NCBI GenBank assembly: GCA_016787645.1
Contig: JAEUUF010000013.1
Coordinates: 744,001-808,000, forward strand
Origin: Cyclobacteriaceae bacterium
GTDB lineage: Bacteria; Bacteroidota; Bacteroidia; Cytophagales; Cyclobacteriaceae
DNA: 64,000 nt
Reading direction: 5' to 3'
How positions within the stretch are numbered: position 1 is the stretch's first letter; every line of letters begins with the position of its first letter. The notes under the pieces were generated by a model, which made no database searches, was not told the origin of the DNA, and worked only from the letters and a program-made list of their open reading frames with translations. Position numbers and translations under genes: made by a program. This document shows, one piece after another, positions 1 through 8,563 of the stretch.

Positions 1-1005
1 CTCCTCAGCCTGCTTTCGCGCGACAGCCTGCTCATAGCCAATGAAGCTATCCGTGGTCGTGTAGGCATGCTGTCTGAAAACATTGAGAAGTGGGGATACG
101 AAAATGTCATAGTCACGCATAATGATCCGGGGGACTTTGCGCGAATACCCGAATTCGCGGACTTAGTATTAGTGGACGCGCCGTGCTCCGGAGAAGGTTT
201 GTTTCGCAAGGATCCTGACGCGGTGAAGGAATGGTCTCCCCACCACGTTGAGCTGTGTTCATTGCGGCAACGCCGAATTGTCTCAGACGCCTGGGCATTC
301 CTAAAGCCAGGCGGGACGCTGATCTACTCAACCTGCAACTATAACCACCAGGAGAACCTCGGCAACCTAAGCTGGCTGGCCAGCAACTATGAACTTGAAT
401 TTGAATCTATCCTCATGAATCCGAGTTGGGGAGTTCAGGAAATACGGGAAGGGAATTGCATGGGTTATCAGTGTTTTCCCCATCGCGTTCGTGGTGAAGG
501 CTACTTCCTATCCGCCATCCGAAAGCTTGGGACGTCAAAGGCCAGGGGAAATCGGGCCAGGCACAAATTAAGGCATCCCTCAGAAAAGGAACTTGGTGCG
601 GCCCGGGAATGGATTACTCAACCGGAGGACATGTTGTTTTTCCTGCATGGACAACAAGTCCGGTTTCTACCCTCGCAACATGAAAACGATCTGCTGAACA
701 TCCTGGACAACCTTCACGTGATACAAGCTGGTTCAGCCCTTGGAGAAATCATGAAGAACAAAATCGTCCCTGATCATGGTCTTGCTCTGTCGGTATCCCG
801 AAATAAAAATGCATTGCCCATGCTGTCCCTCGATCGCATGCAAGCCCTTGCTTACCTTCGCAAAGAGTCCACCATGCCAGCGGCTGAGAACACCGGATTT
901 CATGTGGTGGAGTTTGAGGGGTTGGGACTGGGGTGGATGAATGTATTGCCCAATCGCATGAATAATCTATATCCTGCTGCCCGCCGTATCCGCATGAGTG
1001 AATAA
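1..1005 (+). CDS. 16S/23S rRNA cytosine-C5 methyltransferase, RsmB/RsmF (NOL1/NOP2/sun) family, 5' end missing
   Basis: The frame is open from the first base, so the N-terminus lies outside the window; 334 codons remain. The Rossmann methyltransferase part has the family motif DAPCSGEG near residue 60 and the second cysteine motif STCNYNHQEN about 50 residues later. In this family the first cysteine helps release the product and the second attacks C6 of the cytosine. A C-terminal half of about 170 residues follows, like the RNA-binding tail of RsmF-type enzymes. The role is SAM-dependent m5C modification of rRNA; the exact target base cannot be read from the sequence. The family call is firm, RsmF rather than RsmB is inference. 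Confidence 0.88.
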   Translation, partial: LLSLLSRDSLLIANEAIRGRVGMLSENIEKWGYENVIVTHNDPGDFARIPEFADLVLVDAPCSGEGLFRKDPDAVKEWSPHHVELCSLRQRRIVSDAWAFLKPGGTLIYSTCNYNHQENLGNLSWLASNYELEFESILMNPSWGVQEIREGNCMGYQCFPHRVRGEGYFLSAIRKLGTSKARGNRARHKLRHPSEKELGAAREWITQPEDMLFFLHGQQVRFLPSQHENDLLNILDNLHVIQAGSALGEIMKNKIVPDHGLALSVSRNKNALPMLSLDRMQALAYLRKESTMPAAENTGFHVVEFEGLGLGWMNVLPNRMNNLYPAARRIRMSE

Positions 1006-1116
1006 CGTCCAACGATTATAGCTTTTTAGCGAACTGACCTTGTGCCTGGGCACGGTTGCCGTTGTTCGAGGGTAGCATTCTTGGCGGGCTATCGCCGGCT
1101 TTTGCCTTCAATTCCT

Positions 1117-1124
1117 TATTTTTG
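1117..1124 (+). promoter_or_regulatory. Bacteroidota -7 promoter element for valS
   Basis: TATTTTTG is an exact match to the TAnnTTTG -7 consensus of Bacteroidota sigma-70-type promoters. It lies 20 bases before the valS ATG, which implies a very short leader. No good TTTG element is seen at the expected upstream spacing. Confidence 0.55.
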
Positions 1125-1144
1125 CCCGCTTTCGCACGACTTTC

Positions 1145-3823
1145 ATGCTCCTCCCCATCAAATACAATCCCGCCGACGTCGAGGGAAAATGGTATGATCA
1201 GTGGATGGCCCACAAGGTTTTCCATGCCCAACCAAACCCTGACAAGGACTCCTATTGCATTGTCATCCCCCCGCCCAACGTCACGGGAGTGCTCCACATG
1301 GGGCATATGCTCAATAATACGATCCAGGATATCCTTATTCGGAAGGCTCGCATGGAAGGCAAGGAAGCCTGCTGGGTGCCCGGCACGGACCACGCCTCCA
1401 TTGCCACAGAAGCGCGCGTGGTGGCTATGCTCCGTGAACGTGGCATCAAAAAATCAGATCTTACCCGCGAGGAGTTTTTGGCCTACGCGTGGGAATGGCG
1501 CACGAAATATGGCGGCATTATCCTGGAACAACTGAAGAAGCTGGGTGCCTCCTGCGATTGGGACCGCACACACTTCACCATGGATGACGGTTACTACAAG
1601 GCGGTCATCCGGGTATTCGTCGACCTCTATCGCAAAGGGTATATCTACCGCGGGCTTCGCATGATCAACTGGGACTGTGAAGCAAAGACTGCTTTGTCCA
1701 ACGAAGAGGTACTTTACAAAGAAGAAGGGGAAAAATCCATCCTTTATTCAGTTCGCTACCAGATTGCGGGAAGCCATGATGAGTGGATCGTCATAGCCAC
1801 GCAGCGACCAGAAACGATCATGGGCGACACGGCCATCGCTGTAAACCCAACAGACGAACGGTACACTCACCTCGTCGGGAAGAAAGTATTGGTTCCGTTT
1901 ATTAACCGGGAAATCCCGGTGATCGCGGATGACTACGTTGATAAGGCCTTTGGTTCCGGCTGCCTGAAAGTAACTCCGGCGCACGACGTGAATGATTATG
2001 AAATTGGATTGCGACACCAATTACCGGTGATTGATACCATCAACGACGATGGCACCCTCAACGAGAAGTGCGAACTTCCCCGTTACGTTGGCAAGGACCG
2101 GTTTGCGGTGCGGAAAGCCCTCGTAAAAGAACTTCGCGAGGCCGGTCATCTCGTTAAGGAAGAAGAATTTGTAACCCGCATCGGCAGATCAGAACGCACC
2201 AACACGGTGGTCGAACCAAAGCTTTCCCTGCAATGGTTCGTGCGCATGAAAGATATCTCCTCCCGCGCGCTGGCTGCGGTTGAAAACGACGAGATCCGGC
2301 TGCATCCCGCCAAGTTCAAGAATACCTACCGGCACTGGATGGAGAACGTCCGCGATTGGTGTATCTCCCGGCAGTTGTGGTGGGGACATCGCATCCCGGC
2401 ATACTATTATGGCCCTGGTGAAAATGATTTTGTGGTGGCAGAAACTCCGGAAGAAGCCCTGCAAGCTGCCTGTGCCAAGTCAGGTAAGACGTTGGCGGCT
2501 TCAGACCTCCGCCAGGACCCGGATGTACTTGACACCTGGGCCTCTTCCTGGCTTTGGCCGATGGCGGTGTTCGATGGCTTTTCTGACGATTGTTTTGATC
2601 GTGAAAAAGGAAAAATTATTCGCGCCAAGCGTCCCGATCTTGATTTCTTCTACCCTACCCGGGTGCTGGTTACCGCACCGGAAATTCTGTTCTTTTGGGT
2701 GGCACGCATGATCATTGCCGGTTACGAGTACCTGGATGAAAAACCTTTCGATGACGTATACCTGACGGGTATTGTCCGTGACAAGCTCGGGCGAAAAATG
2801 TCCAAATCCTTAGGCAACTCTCCCGAACCGCTTGAACTAATCACACAATATGGTGCGGATGGCGTCCGCACCGGCATGCTGTTCAGTTCACCGGCAGGAA
2901 ATGATCTCCTGTTTGATGAAAAACTCTGCGAACAGGGCCGGAACTTTGCCAACAAAATCTGGAATGCCTTCCGTTTGATTAAAGGATGGGAATTGTCTGA
3001 CTCACCCGCCAGTACGGAAAATCGTCATGCAATGACCTGGTTTGAATCGAGGTTCGGGCAGGCGATGGATGAAGTGAATGACCATTTTAGTCGCTTCCGA
3101 ATAAGCGACGCCCTGCTTACCGTTTACAAATTGATCTGGGATGATTTCTGTTCCTGGTATCTCGAAATGATCAAACCGGAATTCGGTAAGCCTATCGACC
3201 GTGAAACCTATGAGCGGACGGCAGAACTCTTCGACGAATTGATGGCACTCCTGCATCCGTTCATGCCCTTCATCACTGAAGAACTTTGGCATGCCCTGCG
3301 CGAACGCCCCAACCATCAGTTCATCGCACAGGCGGCATGGCCGAAAGCAAAACCCATTCACAGCGAAATACTGACCGAGGCGACCATTGCTTTTGATGTT
3401 ATTGGGCAGGTTAGAAACACACGGAACTCGAAGGGCCTGTCTCCGCGGGATACCCTCTCGTTGCAGACCCGCCTCGGACGCGAACAGTTCCCCTTCTTCG
3501 CGGATCTCATTGCGAAATTGGCGAATGTCCGTCACGAAATACGGGCCAACGCACCGTCCCAGGGCGTCACCTTCCTGGCCGGCACGCTCGAGTGTGCAAT
3601 CCCCCTGGAGGGTAAGGTCGATGTCGAAGCCGCGCGCGCCGAATTGCGGAAAGAAATCGAATATCAACAGGGGTTCCTGGCATCAGTTGATAAAAAGCTG
3701 ACTAATGAAAGGTTCATGGCGGGCGCACCGCCCCATGTGATTGAAATGGAAAGGAAAAAGAAAGCGGACGCGGAGTCAAAAATCCGCCTCCTCGAAGAGA
3801 ACCTCGCACGCCTTTCTTCCTGA
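1145..3823 (+). CDS. valS: Valine--tRNA ligase
   Basis: This cytoplasmic class I aminoacyl-tRNA synthetase charges tRNA-Val with valine using ATP. The 892-residue length is normal. The HIGH-type motif is HMGH at residues 51-54 after the typical PPPNVTG. The KMSKS signature is exact at 551-555. The region between holds the CP1 editing domain, with the ATQRPETIMGDTA stretch seen in ValRS editing sites, and the last roughly 70 residues form the coiled-coil arm found in bacterial ValRS. The ATG at 1145 is supported by the promoter just upstream and by direct entry into the conserved N-terminus. It is convergent with ald. Confidence 0.97.
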   Translation: MLLPIKYNPADVEGKWYDQWMAHKVFHAQPNPDKDSYCIVIPPPNVTGVLHMGHMLNNTIQDILIRKARMEGKEACWVPGTDHASIATEARVVAMLRERGIKKSDLTREEFLAYAWEWRTKYGGIILEQLKKLGASCDWDRTHFTMDDGYYKAVIRVFVDLYRKGYIYRGLRMINWDCEAKTALSNEEVLYKEEGEKSILYSVRYQIAGSHDEWIVIATQRPETIMGDTAIAVNPTDERYTHLVGKKVLVPFINREIPVIADDYVDKAFGSGCLKVTPAHDVNDYEIGLRHQLPVIDTINDDGTLNEKCELPRYVGKDRFAVRKALVKELREAGHLVKEEEFVTRIGRSERTNTVVEPKLSLQWFVRMKDISSRALAAVENDEIRLHPAKFKNTYRHWMENVRDWCISRQLWWGHRIPAYYYGPGENDFVVAETPEEALQAACAKSGKTLAASDLRQDPDVLDTWASSWLWPMAVFDGFSDDCFDREKGKIIRAKRPDLDFFYPTRVLVTAPEILFFWVARMIIAGYEYLDEKPFDDVYLTGIVRDKLGRKMSKSLGNSPEPLELITQYGADGVRTGMLFSSPAGNDLLFDEKLCEQGRNFANKIWNAFRLIKGWELSDSPASTENRHAMTWFESRFGQAMDEVNDHFSRFRISDALLTVYKLIWDDFCSWYLEMIKPEFGKPIDRETYERTAELFDELMALLHPFMPFITEELWHALRERPNHQFIAQAAWPKAKPIHSEILTEATIAFDVIGQVRNTRNSKGLSPRDTLSLQTRLGREQFPFFADLIAKLANVRHEIRANAPSQGVTFLAGTLECAIPLEGKVDVEAARAELRKEIEYQQGFLASVDKKLTNERFMAGAPPHVIEMERKKKADAESKIRLLEENLARLSS

Positions 3824-4040
3824 AGAACGAGATGCTGTAGTCAAACAGCCCGATCACGTGTCGCACGAGCGTCAAGTTGTGCTCGTTCACTTTTGACAAA
3901 GAAGTTTATCCTCTTTTTGTGAAACCGCATCAACTTGAGCGTGCTGCTATGGTTCGGAAAGTTCCAGCGCGCCGGTGACTGAGGAGGTGGACTTTGACCA
4001 AGTACACTCCCACAGGGTTATAAAAAGTGAAGGTTGGAAT
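3824..4040. other. Gene-free gap between convergent valS and ald
   Basis: This 217-base stretch has no convincing gene. It holds one imperfect hairpin, ACGAGC at 3865-3870 pairing with GCTCGT at 3881-3886, but no clean T-run follows, so it is not called as a terminator. A short minus-strand reading frame starting at 3899 has no recognisable family and runs into the valS 3' end. Confidence 0.5.
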
Positions 4041-5264
4041 CTAAATACGGGCCGCCATCAAAAGTTCAATATTCTTGAATTTGATGCCAAACTTACGCGC
4101 CACGGTCTCATTGGTCAGTCCCCCCTTATAAGTGTATACACCTTTCATGAACCACTTATGTGTAAATATCATTTGTTCGACCCCACCTTCTTCCGCCGCA
4201 CGCAGAATGGTAGGGGTAAAAATATTACTAAGGGCCGTAGTCGCCGTATGGGCCACCCGCGAAGCCACATTGGGAACACAATAGTGGATGACATCGTACT
4301 TTCTGAATATCGGCTTGGCGTGTGTGGTGATCTCGGAGGTCGCGATGCATCCTCCTTGATCGATGCTCAAGTCAATGATCAGGGAGTTCGCTTTCATGCG
4401 ACTCACCATTTCTTCCGATACTACATGCCGGGCCTTTCCCTTCTCTGCCCTCAACGCACCGATCACGACATCCGCAGTCATCAAGCTGTCGCCTAGGGTA
4501 ATCGTGTCAATCGTGGAGGTATAAAATTGATGACCCAGCGTATGCTTGATCCTGCGGAGTTTGTACAGGTGATTGTCGAACACCTGGATTTCTGCCCCCA
4601 GGCTGAGTGCTGCCCGGGCTGCGTATTCGGCGACCGTACCAGAACCGATAATCACTACTTTCGTTGGAGGAACGCCGGTGATACCCCCGAGGATAATGCC
4701 CTTGCCGTCATGAATAGAACTCAGGTACTCTGCCGCGATGAGCATCACGGTACTTCCGGCAATTTCGCTCATGCTGCGGATGATCGGCATTCCGCCCACT
4801 TTGTCTTCAATGAATTCCCAGGCGAGGGAGGTCACCCGTTTTTGCAGCAGGGCGTCGATAAACGTCTTCTGCAGGTGACCCAGCTGCAGGGCACTGATCA
4901 GAATTTGTCCTGGTTTGAACAGCTCCATCTCGGCCAGCGTAGGCGGTTCGATTTTCAGAATGATGTCCGCCTTATAAACTTCCTGGGGCGAGTACACAAT
5001 CTTGGCACCTGCTTCACTGTATTGCTTGTCAGTAAATTTGGAACCCAGTCCCGCTTTGGTTTCCACCCAGATTTCGTGACCATGATTGACCAGCAGTGCG
5101 ATGGCATCAGGGGTAAGGCAGATTCGGTTCTCCTGGAGGGAGATTTCGCGGGGCAGACCGATCAGGAAGGTATGGTGATCCTTTTTCACCTTCATCAATT
5201 GCTCCTGGGGAGACAGGCTCGCCTGGGCAAGTGTTTCAAAACCGGTTCGTGTCTTCGCTGTCAT
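4041..5264 (-). CDS. ald: Alanine dehydrogenase (long Bacteroidota form)
   Basis: This NAD-dependent enzyme interconverts L-alanine with pyruvate and ammonia. The N-terminal AlaDh/PNT domain begins GLPREISLQENR, and the NAD-binding Rossmann part has the glycine motif VIIGSGTVAEYAA followed by an acidic residue ending strand 2 (VFDN). The late motif DVIHYCVPNVASRV corresponds to the HYCVANMP region of known Ald. At 407 residues it is longer than the roughly 370 of classical enzymes, with about 30 extra residues at the N-terminus. The start at 5264 is chosen because its ATG overlaps the tsaE stop as ATGA; longer starts would run far into tsaE. Last gene of porX-tsaE-ald. Confidence 0.88.
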   Translation of the reverse strand: MTAKTRTGFETLAQASLSPQEQLMKVKKDHHTFLIGLPREISLQENRICLTPDAIALLVNHGHEIWVETKAGLGSKFTDKQYSEAGAKIVYSPQEVYKADIILKIEPPTLAEMELFKPGQILISALQLGHLQKTFIDALLQKRVTSLAWEFIEDKVGGMPIIRSMSEIAGSTVMLIAAEYLSSIHDGKGIILGGITGVPPTKVVIIGSGTVAEYAARAALSLGAEIQVFDNHLYKLRRIKHTLGHQFYTSTIDTITLGDSLMTADVVIGALRAEKGKARHVVSEEMVSRMKANSLIIDLSIDQGGCIATSEITTHAKPIFRKYDVIHYCVPNVASRVAHTATTALSNIFTPTILRAAEEGGVEQMIFTHKWFMKGVYTYKGGLTNETVARKFGIKFKNIELLMAARI

Positions 5265-5701
5265 ACGGCTTGATACTCTATCCTTCGGTGTGAGGTATCG
5301 ATGGGGGTTATCCGCACCTGCAGGGTGTCGGCTGGAAGTAGTCGTCCAAGTTTTTCCGGCCATTCCACGAGGCAATAATTACCTGAATCAAAATATTCCT
5401 CGACTCCAATGTCGATAAGTTCCTGTTCATTTTTCAGCCGGTAGAGATCAAGGTGATAGACGGTGGTCGTGGATGCCCGATACTCATTGACAATGGAAAA
5501 AGTTGGACTGCTCATAGTCTCCTTCACCCCCAACTGTCGAGCAATGGCCTTGATCAGCGTTGTCTTTCCCGAACCCATCTCCCCGTAAAAAAGCAAAACC
5601 GTTCTTTTTCCCGCATGCGCTAATAATTCATTCGCCACCTGCTCCAATCCGGCCAGCGAGACTTCCGACCCCAAGGAGGTCAATCTCCAACCGCTAGGCA
5701 T
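5261..5701 (-). CDS. tsaE: tRNA t6A37 biosynthesis ATPase TsaE
   Basis: TsaE works with TsaB, TsaC and TsaD to make N6-threonylcarbamoyladenosine at position 37 of ANN-decoding tRNAs. The Walker A motif GEMGSGKTT is at residues 40-48. The family stretches SSPTFSIVNEY, HLDLYRL and VEWPEKLG follow in order, and the 146-residue length is typical. The start overlaps the last 8 bases of porX, and the stop overlaps the ald start as ATGA, so translation of all three is probably coupled. Why a tRNA modification gene sits between PorX and alanine dehydrogenase is not evident from the sequence. Confidence 0.93.
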   Translation of the reverse strand: MPSGWRLTSLGSEVSLAGLEQVANELLAHAGKRTVLLFYGEMGSGKTTLIKAIARQLGVKETMSSPTFSIVNEYRASTTTVYHLDLYRLKNEQELIDIGVEEYFDSGNYCLVEWPEKLGRLLPADTLQVRITPIDTSHRRIEYQAV

Positions 5702-7250
5702 TCTTCGAAGATAAGAAAATTAGTGGAATGATCATCTCCTCCATACTCACCCCGCCATGTTGAAAAGTATCTTTATACATGCTCACATAGTGGTTGTAGT
5801 TGTTGGGGTAGGCAAAGAACTGATCTTCGATCGCAAACACATACGTAGTGGATACGTTTCCTTTTGGAAGGAAGAACCGCTCCGGCTTTGACGCAACGAT
5901 GATCTTGTCGCCTTCATAGCCCAGGTTCTTGCCCTGTTTGTAACGGAGGTTTGTATTGACACTCCGGTCGCCCACGATCTTGAATGGTTTCTTCACGCGA
6001 ATGGTGCCGTGATCCGTGGTAATGATGATCCTCGCCTTCCGCTCGGAGATCTTGCGAAGAATTTCATGCAAGGGTGAATGAATGAACCATGATTTGGTGA
6101 TGGACCGGTAAGCCGCTTCGTCCGGGGCAAGTTCCCTCACCATGGCCATATCCGTTCGTGCATGTGAAAGCATGTCGACGAAATTGTAAACAATCACGTT
6201 CAGGTCGTTGCCAAACAAATTGTTAATGGAATCTACCAGTTCGCGACCTTCCTCCAATTTCTTGATCTTGTTATAAGAGAACCTGAAGGAAAGGTTGTTG
6301 CGTTTGATGTGACGGGAAAGGAATTCATCCTCCGCATTATTCTTACCCTCGTCCGTATCTTCACCCACCCACAAGTCGGGATTCACTTTGGCCATTTCTG
6401 ACGGGAGCATGCCGGAGAAGATGGCGTTCCGGGCATAGGCCGTAGTCGTTGGGAGAATTGAATAGTAGGTTTCCTCCTTGTCAATGACAAAGTAATCCAG
6501 CAACTCGGGTTCGATGGCCTTCCACTGGTCATAGCGGAGGTTATCAATCACAAACAGAAACGTGGGCCGTTGCTGATTTACTTCCGGGAATACTTTCTTC
6601 TTGAGCAATTGATGAGACATCAAGGGCTTCTTGCTGTTCGGATCGTTGAGCCAACTTTCATAGTTCTTTTTGACGAACCGGCAGAAATTCAGGTTTGCCT
6701 CAACCTTCTGAGACTCCAATACTTCCATCATGCTCTGGTCACCTTGACCCATCTCCAGTTCCCAGTACACCAATTTCTTGTATAAGTCCGCCCAGGCGTC
6801 ATGGCTGAGGTCATCGAGGAAAGCCATGCTGATTCGCTGAAATTCCTGCTGATAACCGGAGGTTGTCTTTTCACTGACCAACGTCTTCTTGTCGAGGATT
6901 TTCTTGACGGACAACAAGATCTGGCTTGGGTTGAGGGGCTTGATGAGGTAGTCGTCGATACGCGATCCAATAGCCTCTTCCATGATTTGCTCCTCCTCGT
7001 TCTTGGTAATCATGACTACCGGCACATTGGGTTTGGCCGTTTTGATATGCCCCAGCGCTTCCAGTCCCGACATGCCGGGCATGTGCTCATCCAGGAACAC
7101 GACGTCGAAGTTTCGCGACTCGTTCAGTTCCACTGCCTCCGCACCATTGTTCACTGGGGTGATGTCATAACCCCGCTGTTGAAGAAACAGGATATGGGGT
7201 TTCAGCAAATCAATCTCGTCGTCGGCCCACAAAATCGAATATCTTTGCAT
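5694..7250 (-). CDS. porX: PorX: response regulator with PglZ domain, type IX secretion regulator
   Basis: The receiver domain (residues 1-120) has the acidic pair D10-D11, the phosphoacceptor D54 in VVFLDEHMPGMSG, T82 and K104 (LIKPLN). A helical linker follows, then a PglZ (alkaline phosphatase superfamily) domain from about residue 210. That domain shows the metal-site patterns VIDNLRYDQW, LPTTTAYARNAIFSG and TTDHGT. In Porphyromonas and Flavobacterium, PorX acts with the kinase PorY and sigma factor SigP to control type IX secretion, and its PglZ domain is a zinc phosphodiesterase. The 518-residue length is typical. It is first in an overlapping operon with tsaE and ald; no porY or sigma factor gene is nearby. 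Confidence 0.92.
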   Translation of the reverse strand: MQRYSILWADDEIDLLKPHILFLQQRGYDITPVNNGAEAVELNESRNFDVVFLDEHMPGMSGLEALGHIKTAKPNVPVVMITKNEEEQIMEEAIGSRIDDYLIKPLNPSQILLSVKKILDKKTLVSEKTTSGYQQEFQRISMAFLDDLSHDAWADLYKKLVYWELEMGQGDQSMMEVLESQKVEANLNFCRFVKKNYESWLNDPNSKKPLMSHQLLKKKVFPEVNQQRPTFLFVIDNLRYDQWKAIEPELLDYFVIDKEETYYSILPTTTAYARNAIFSGMLPSEMAKVNPDLWVGEDTDEGKNNAEDEFLSRHIKRNNLSFRFSYNKIKKLEEGRELVDSINNLFGNDLNVIVYNFVDMLSHARTDMAMVRELAPDEAAYRSITKSWFIHSPLHEILRKISERKARIIITTDHGTIRVKKPFKIVGDRSVNTNLRYKQGKNLGYEGDKIIVASKPERFFLPKGNVSTTYVFAIEDQFFAYPNNYNHYVSMYKDTFQHGGVSMEEMIIPLIFLSSKNA

Positions 7251-7277
7251 GATTGTTTTTTACAAGGTAACGATAAA

Positions 7278-7303
7278 GGCGGAATCGGTCGGACCGTTCC
7301 GCC
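7278..7303. promoter_or_regulatory. Strong hairpin in the porX/HD-gene divergent spacer
   Basis: GGCGGAATCGGT pairs with ACCGTTCCGCC across a 3-base loop with one bulged T, giving an 11-bp GC-rich stem. It sits 7 bases before the GTG start of the HD hydrolase and inside the only 60-base spacer to porX. It could be a binding site or an RNA structure limiting translation initiation. No T-run follows, so it is not a terminator. Confidence 0.5.
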
Positions 7304-7310
7304 ACGCACC

Positions 7311-8540
7311 GTGAACAAAAATAAGATCATAAACGATCCCGTCTACGGGTTTATCCCGGTGAAGAGCGAAACGATTTTCGATCTCATCGAACATCCGTTT
7401 CTCCAGCGCATGCGGCATATCCGGCAACTTGGGCTGGCGGAACTGGTGTACCCCGGGGCCATCCATACCCGTTTTCATCATGCCCTGGGTGCGCTTCACC
7501 TGATGGGACAAGCCCTGGATATCCTGCGCGCAAAAGGCATTGACATCAACGAGGAGGAGGTGGAAGCCGCCCAGATCGCCATTCTTCTTCATGACATCGG
7601 GCATGGTCCCTTCTCCCACGCTCTCGAAGAAACTCTGCTGCCACAAATCCGGCATGAAAGCCTCTCCTTTCTCCTGATGAAAGAGCTCAACCGGCAATTC
7701 TCCGGAAAACTCGATAAAGCGATTCGGATTTTTCAGAATACCTATTCCAAGAAATTTCTGCATCAACTGGTGAGCTCACAGCTTGATATCGACCGCCTGG
7801 ATTACCTCAATCGGGACAGTTTCTTCACGGGCGTTGTAGAGGGAGCAATCGGCACTGACCGGATCATCGCGATGCTCAATGTGGTGAAAGGACAGATTGT
7901 GATCGAGGAAAAGGGAATTTACAATATTGAGAGCTTCATCAATTCGCGAAGGCTAATGTACTGGCAGGTATACCTTCACAAGACGGCGGTCGGAGCAGAA
8001 AGGTTGCTGGTCAATTGCATCCGTCGCGCACAATACCTCGCCAGCTCGGGTGAAGATATTCCCTGCAGTGAAGCCCTGGCTGTGTTTCTCCACCGAACAT
8101 GGTCATTGGATGACTTTTCCGAGCGCCGGGAATTGCTTCAGGCTTTTGGTAAACTGGACGACTACGATGTATGGGGGGCGTTGAAGTTGTGGCAAACCAA
8201 CCGCGATCCGATACTCTCCCGGTTGTGCCATATGATGCTCAATCGAAATCTTTTCCGCATCCGCCTGTCCTCTGCTCCGATACAAAAAGCAGACGTGGAA
8301 AAAGTGCGAGATGCCATTCATCGTGAATGGAAAGTGACGCGAAATGATGCCTCTTATCTCTTTTCCCACGGTACCGTGTCCAATGAAGCCTACCTCCTGG
8401 AACGCAACTCCATCCAGGTCCTGATGAAGACCGGTGAAATCATCGATGTATCGCAGGCCTCTGACCTCCCCAACATCAAGGCAATGAGCAAAATCGTGAA
8501 AAAAAACTATCTATGCTGGCCTAAAAATCTATCTTTGTAG
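7311..8540 (+). CDS. HD-domain phosphohydrolase (dGTPase-like)
   Basis: This 409-residue cytoplasmic metal-dependent phosphohydrolase shows the HD-superfamily ligand pattern: RFHHALGALH, then LLHDIGHGPFSH, then a later aspartate in QLDIDRLDYLNRDS. This arrangement is shared with dGTP triphosphohydrolases and SAMHD1-like proteins; the substrate is not known. The GTG at 7311 is chosen because the conserved sequence begins right after it (IINDPVYGFIPV) and any earlier start would read through porX coding sequence. It leads the lipid A cluster, a gene order seen in other Bacteroidota. Its last bases contain the lpxD promoter. Confidence 0.82.
   Translation: MNKNKIINDPVYGFIPVKSETIFDLIEHPFLQRMRHIRQLGLAELVYPGAIHTRFHHALGALHLMGQALDILRAKGIDINEEEVEAAQIAILLHDIGHGPFSHALEETLLPQIRHESLSFLLMKELNRQFSGKLDKAIRIFQNTYSKKFLHQLVSSQLDIDRLDYLNRDSFFTGVVEGAIGTDRIIAMLNVVKGQIVIEEKGIYNIESFINSRRLMYWQVYLHKTAVGAERLLVNCIRRAQYLASSGEDIPCSEALAVFLHRTWSLDDFSERRELLQAFGKLDDYDVWGALKLWQTNRDPILSRLCHMMLNRNLFRIRLSSAPIQKADVEKVRDAIHREWKVTRNDASYLFSHGTVSNEAYLLERNSIQVLMKTGEIIDVSQASDLPNIKAMSKIVKKNYLCWPKNLSL
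8530..8537 (+). promoter_or_regulatory. Bacteroidota -7 promoter element for lpxD
   Basis: TATCTTTG matches TAnnTTTG exactly. It ends just before the HD-gene stop codon and 26 bases before the lpxD ATG, so lpxD probably has its own promoter inside the upstream gene. Confidence 0.5.
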
Positions 8541-8563
8541 ATTCAAAAATCTTCCGGTTCCCC

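Noticed and set aside
3714-3899. 61-codon minus-strand frame in the valS-ald gap
   Set aside because: It starts at a TTG, overlaps the end of valS, has no family resemblance and no promoter-like element.
3975-4496. 173-codon plus-strand frame after valS
   Set aside because: Most of it is antisense to the conserved C-terminal part of ald.
6801-7310. Long upstream extension of the HD hydrolase frame
   Set aside because: The first 170 codons lie antisense within porX and show no homology; conserved sequence begins only after the GTG at 7311.
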